Below, piece after piece: positions 5,609-7,661 of a stretch of 7,661 nt of DNA. The stretch covers positions 1-7,661 of the forward strand of contig PLRZ01000098.1 in the NCBI GenBank assembly GCA_003164075.1, in the 5' to 3' direction. The number at the start of each line of letters is the position of its first letter. The stretch's first letter is position 1. The position numbers were made by a program, and so were the translations under genes. Under the pieces are notes generated by a model, which ran no database searches, had not been told where the DNA came from, and saw nothing but the letters and a program-made list of their open reading frames with translations. The DNA comes from Bryobacterales bacterium. GTDB lineage: Bacteria; Acidobacteriota; Terriglobia; Bryobacterales; Bryobacteraceae.

Positions 5609-5917
5609 CTAGCTCTTAGCTGGCGCGGAAACCGACTCCGTCTTGCTTTCAGTTTTGGTTTCGGCCTTGGATTCGCTCTTGCTCTCGCTCTTCGAATCCG
5701 AATGGCCGTTCGACCCGGACGTCGACGGAGATTGGCCGCTTTTGGCGTAATCGGTGACGTACCATCCCGTGCCCTTAAAATGCAGTGAGGGCGCCGAAAT
5801 CAGCCGCTCCGCCTCGCCTCCGCACTCTGCATGAACTTTCAAAGGTTCGTCAGCGAATTTCTGCCGGACCTCGAACCTCTGACCACAACCGTGGCAACTA
5901 TATTCGTAAATCGGCAT
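5609..5917 (-). CDS. FmdB-family zinc-ribbon protein with Ser/Lys/Glu-rich tail
   Basis: The 102-residue protein opens with the family hallmark MPIYEYSCHGCGQRFE and continues with DEPLKVHAECGGEAERLISAPSLHFKGTGWYVTDYAKS. The family is widespread and often called FmdB or putative regulatory protein; its biochemical role is not settled. The usual zinc ligands are two CxxC pairs. Here the first pair is Cys8/Cys11, while the second reads His29-Ala-Glu-Cys32. Metal binding would therefore be Cys3His or weakened. Residues about 60-102 are a low-complexity tail of SKSE/TKTE-like repeats, probably disordered. The ATG start matches the family N-terminus exactly, though no good ribosome-binding site is seen. 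The gene is transcribed alone, divergent from the small protein at 6075 and convergent with the guanylyltransferase gene. Family assignment is firm; function is unknown. Confidence 0.9.
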   Translation of the reverse strand: MPIYEYSCHGCGQRFEVRQKFADEPLKVHAECGGEAERLISAPSLHFKGTGWYVTDYAKSGQSPSTSGSNGHSDSKSESKSESKAETKTESKTESVSAPAKS

Positions 5918-6074
5918 AACTTATCGGGAAAAAATCGACAACTTCACTCCCTATATTGTATCAGCATCTGACGCGGGCTGGCGCTTCAAACGCAAGTGAT
6001 TGCAATACTTGGAGATAGACAAAATATGAAGGCGCGCTAACCAAGGCGCCCCGGAGATCGTCTTAGAGGTAGGG
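5918..6074. promoter_or_regulatory. Divergent intergenic region upstream of the zinc-ribbon and small-protein genes
   Basis: This is a 157-bp spacer, more AT-rich than its neighbours. On the minus strand the complement of 5955-5960 reads TACAAT, a plausible -10 box about 38 bases before the zinc-ribbon ATG. No well-spaced -35 accompanies it. On the plus strand AGAGGT at 6065-6070 is a good ribosome-binding site for the ATG at 6075. Nothing else is recognisable here. Confidence 0.35.
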
Positions 6075-6320
6075 ATGAAACGGAAGCCTTATATCATCGG
6101 GATCCTGGCGGCGGGGCTGGCGCTCACGGCCGCCGTGGATACCTCGGGGTATTCCAGGATCGTAACGTCCGCGCGGAGTTTTCGGCACTACTTCCACGCC
6201 ATGCAATCCACCGTCGGCTCACTCGGTCCCGTGGAGCGCTTCGTCTACAGCGTGGTACTGGCAAGTAGCCAGTCGGAGCAGAGCCCCAAGCAGCTCGCCC
6301 CTCACCTACCCCGCACGTGA
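6075..6320 (+). CDS. Small membrane-anchored or exported protein of unknown function
   Basis: The 81-residue protein starts with a short basic end (MKRK) and one hydrophobic stretch (about 6-21, YIIGILAAGLALTAAV). That stretch is either a signal peptide or a membrane anchor. The rest (YSRIVTSARSFRHYFHAMQSTVGSLGPVERFVYSVVLASS) looks like one or two amphipathic helices, then a polar Pro-containing end. Support for a real gene comes from AGAGGT four bases before the ATG, strong G/C bias at third positions throughout, and a membrane-type N-terminus. I recognise no domain. It is divergent from the zinc-ribbon gene and convergent with the TPR-like gene, so it is probably a single-gene unit. If exported, its mature part would be about 60 residues. 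A structural or stress-related small envelope protein is possible, but nothing in the sequence proves a role. Confidence 0.65.
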   Translation: MKRKPYIIGILAAGLALTAAVDTSGYSRIVTSARSFRHYFHAMQSTVGSLGPVERFVYSVVLASSQSEQSPKQLAPHLPRT

Positions 6321-6337
6321 TCGCTCCAGCCACGTCC

Positions 6338-6377
6338 CCGTATGGGGGCGAGCCGTGTCAGCCCGCACCCCATACGG
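6338..6377. terminator. 10-bp perfect hairpin between convergent genes
   Basis: CCGTATGGGG at 6338-6347 pairs perfectly with CCCCATACGG at 6368-6377. Three more pairs (6348-6350 with 6364-6366) can form past a bulged A at 6367. It lies between the stops of the small protein (plus, ends 6320) and the TPR-like gene (minus, ends 6388), the position of a shared terminator. There is no uninterrupted T-run on either side; the plus side is only T-rich (TATTTCTTCTT) and lies over the TPR gene's end. Termination is therefore inferred from stem and position. Confidence 0.5.
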
Positions 6378-6387
6378 TCAATGGTAG

Positions 6388-7661
6388 CTATTTCTTCTTG
6401 GCCGCCGGAGGAGCAGCCTTCCTGGCCGGAGTCGGCGTGCAGGGAGTGATGGTCAAGCCATCGATCTTAGCCTTCTCCGTGTCCATGGTCAGCATGAACG
6501 GATCCTTGGTGAACGCCGACGGAACGCCATTAAACTGAATGTCCCCACCGGTCTCTACTTTGCCGGTCAACGGTGCATCCAGCTTGAGCGTGATCTCTAC
6601 CACCGGTGTGCCCGTCGCGTTGGGCAAGGGGATGGCCACCAGCAGTTCTTTGGGCCGGCAGGCCGGCTTGGCTTCCATCAGGGTCCCTTTCAGCAATTTG
6701 GCTCCGTTCTGGCCTGACATATCGCTGTCCTTCAACTGGCTGTCGAAATACTGCTGTCCGTTGGTGTCGGAAAGCTGGCCCTTGACGCCCATCCAGGTTG
6801 CAAGCTGCGGATTCTTGGTCTTGAATTCTTCTTCCGCTTCAGTGGCAATCTCGCGGGATGTCTTGACCTTGAAATCGGCCGGTGGGTTCGGAGACTTGGC
6901 TGCCAGTTCCTTGAGCTGGACGAGACCTTCATCGCTGCCATGGTAGACCGTGTAGATTCTCTTCAGGTAGTCGTCGAGGCTCTTCTGGTTGGCCGGTTCC
7001 AGACTGCCAACGCCGCCTGTCGGGACCGATACGGCGCGCGCATAATAGTAGAGCGCCTGCTGGGCCTTGGCCGGCGTGGCGCTCTGCTGTTTGAGGCTGA
7101 CCGCGGCCAATTGAGCCGCCAACGCACCGGAGTCGGGATACTGCTCCATGGCTTTCCGGAACCCCGCTTCGGCAGTAGCGTTGGCCGCCGGATCGTTGGG
7201 ATTGGCCTTCAGCGCGGAAACGCCGGGATACAACGCAATTTGGAACTGCGTTCCCTGGGCTTGGTCCTCAATCTGTTTCAGACCGGCCGCCCATTGGTCC
7301 GCCGACATCTGCGCCGGCTTTTTCTCCGGCGTGAAGTAGGCTTTCCCGAAGTCCGCCAGCAACTGCGCCGCTTTCGTGCCGGTGGCAAGCTCATCCGGGG
7401 TCGGATTGCCGGTGGCGGCCAACGCCGCCGAGGCACGCGAGGTCAGGAATAGCAGGTTGAGGATAGAGCCGTCATTGTCCAGGCCTTCCTTGAGACCGTC
7501 GATTCCCTTGTCGACCAGCGGCTTTGCTGCATCAATGGCCTTGCCTGCTTCGTTGTTGGCGGCATATGCCTGGACGTAATACATCATTCGGACATCCTTG
7601 AAGTCCGTTTCCGCGTATTTCTGGGTCCAGGTATCGAGGTCGGTCAGGAACTTCTTGGCAG
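6388..7661 (-). CDS. TPR-like repeat protein, 5' end outside the window
   Basis: The frame is open to the right edge. Upstream of the Met codon at 7585-7587 another 24 codons (including FLTDLDTWTQKYAETDFKDVR) run to the window end without a stop, so the true start lies beyond 7661 and that internal Met is not the start. Counting from that Met, residues 1-260 are alanine-rich helices with TPR-like pairs, such as KAIDAAKPLVDKGID, then AEAGFRKAMEQYPDSGALAAQLAAVSL and AQQALYYYARAVSV. They suggest a protein-interaction solenoid. Residues about 290-380 look beta-rich (LLVAIPLPN, VVEITLKLDAPLTGKVETGGDIQFNGVPSAF), a probable separate domain with two cysteines (Cys310, Cys383). The end is a Pro/Ala/Lys-rich tail. 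Similar large repeat proteins of unknown role occur in acidobacteria, often exported; the missing N-terminus prevents judging a signal peptide. Function not assignable. Confidence 0.8.
   Translation of the reverse strand, partial: AKKFLTDLDTWTQKYAETDFKDVRMMYYVQAYAANNEAGKAIDAAKPLVDKGIDGLKEGLDNDGSILNLLFLTSRASAALAATGNPTPDELATGTKAAQLLADFGKAYFTPEKKPAQMSADQWAAGLKQIEDQAQGTQFQIALYPGVSALKANPNDPAANATAEAGFRKAMEQYPDSGALAAQLAAVSLKQQSATPAKAQQALYYYARAVSVPTGGVGSLEPANQKSLDDYLKRIYTVYHGSDEGLVQLKELAAKSPNPPADFKVKTSREIATEAEEEFKTKNPQLATWMGVKGQLSDTNGQQYFDSQLKDSDMSGQNGAKLLKGTLMEAKPACRPKELLVAIPLPNATGTPVVEITLKLDAPLTGKVETGGDIQFNGVPSAFTKDPFMLTMDTEKAKIDGLTITPCTPTPARKAAPPAAKKK

Noticed and set aside
6317..6538. Plus-strand frame of 73 residues over the convergent spacer and the end of the TPR-like gene
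   Set aside because: It crosses the 6338-6377 hairpin and is antisense to a well-supported coding region.
1..7661. CRISPR array, tRNA/rRNA, phage or toxin-antitoxin content
   Set aside because: No regularly spaced repeats, cloverleaf-like segments, integrase, transposase or toxin/antitoxin-like gene pair were seen on either strand.

Overview
The window reads as bacterial chromosome of roughly 60% GC, with strong G/C preference at third codon positions. I lean towards an acidobacterium of the Solibacter/Bryobacter kind. The reasons are the small exported dihaem cytochrome with LGV-x-x-CxxCHV and CYTCHRG motifs, the lineage-type hypothetical proteins, and several short palindromic or tandem intergenic repeats. 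This placement is inference from memory of such genomes; no rRNA or other marker gene is present.

Layout from left to right. Positions 1-197 hold no convincing gene but carry a cluster of three small hairpins. A HAD-superfamily phosphatase (198-1028, minus) is divergent from a GntR/LacI-type hybrid transcriptional regulator (1107-2195, plus). Their 78-bp shared spacer contains an imperfect palindrome that could be an operator. Three bases after the regulator's stop lies a 90-bp element made of two perfect 33-bp inverted arms (2199-2288). A small exported dihaem cytochrome c (2330-2710, plus) follows.

A pair of four-helix small transporters of the DMT/ArnEF-like kind (3134-3562 and 2784-3137, both minus) overlap by 4 bp and probably form one heteromeric membrane complex. 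Divergent from them is a two-gene operon with no gap: signal peptidase I (3624-4445) and mannose-1-phosphate guanylyltransferase (4446-5519). An FmdB-type zinc-ribbon protein with a low-complexity tail (5609-5917, minus), a small membrane-anchored or exported protein of unknown function (6075-6320, plus), and the 3' part of a large TPR-like protein (6388 to beyond 7661, minus) complete the window.

Functional links are loose. GDP-mannose synthesis and a paired small transporter that resembles lipid-linked-sugar flippase subunits could both serve envelope glycan assembly. The regulator and phosphatase may form a small sugar-related module. The rest looks like ordinary housekeeping and lineage-specific genes. 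I found no phage, CRISPR, toxin-antitoxin, tRNA or rRNA content, and no clear undescribed multi-gene system. The least explained items are the 33-bp inverted-repeat element, the hairpin cluster at the left edge, the paired small transporters and the small protein at 6075.
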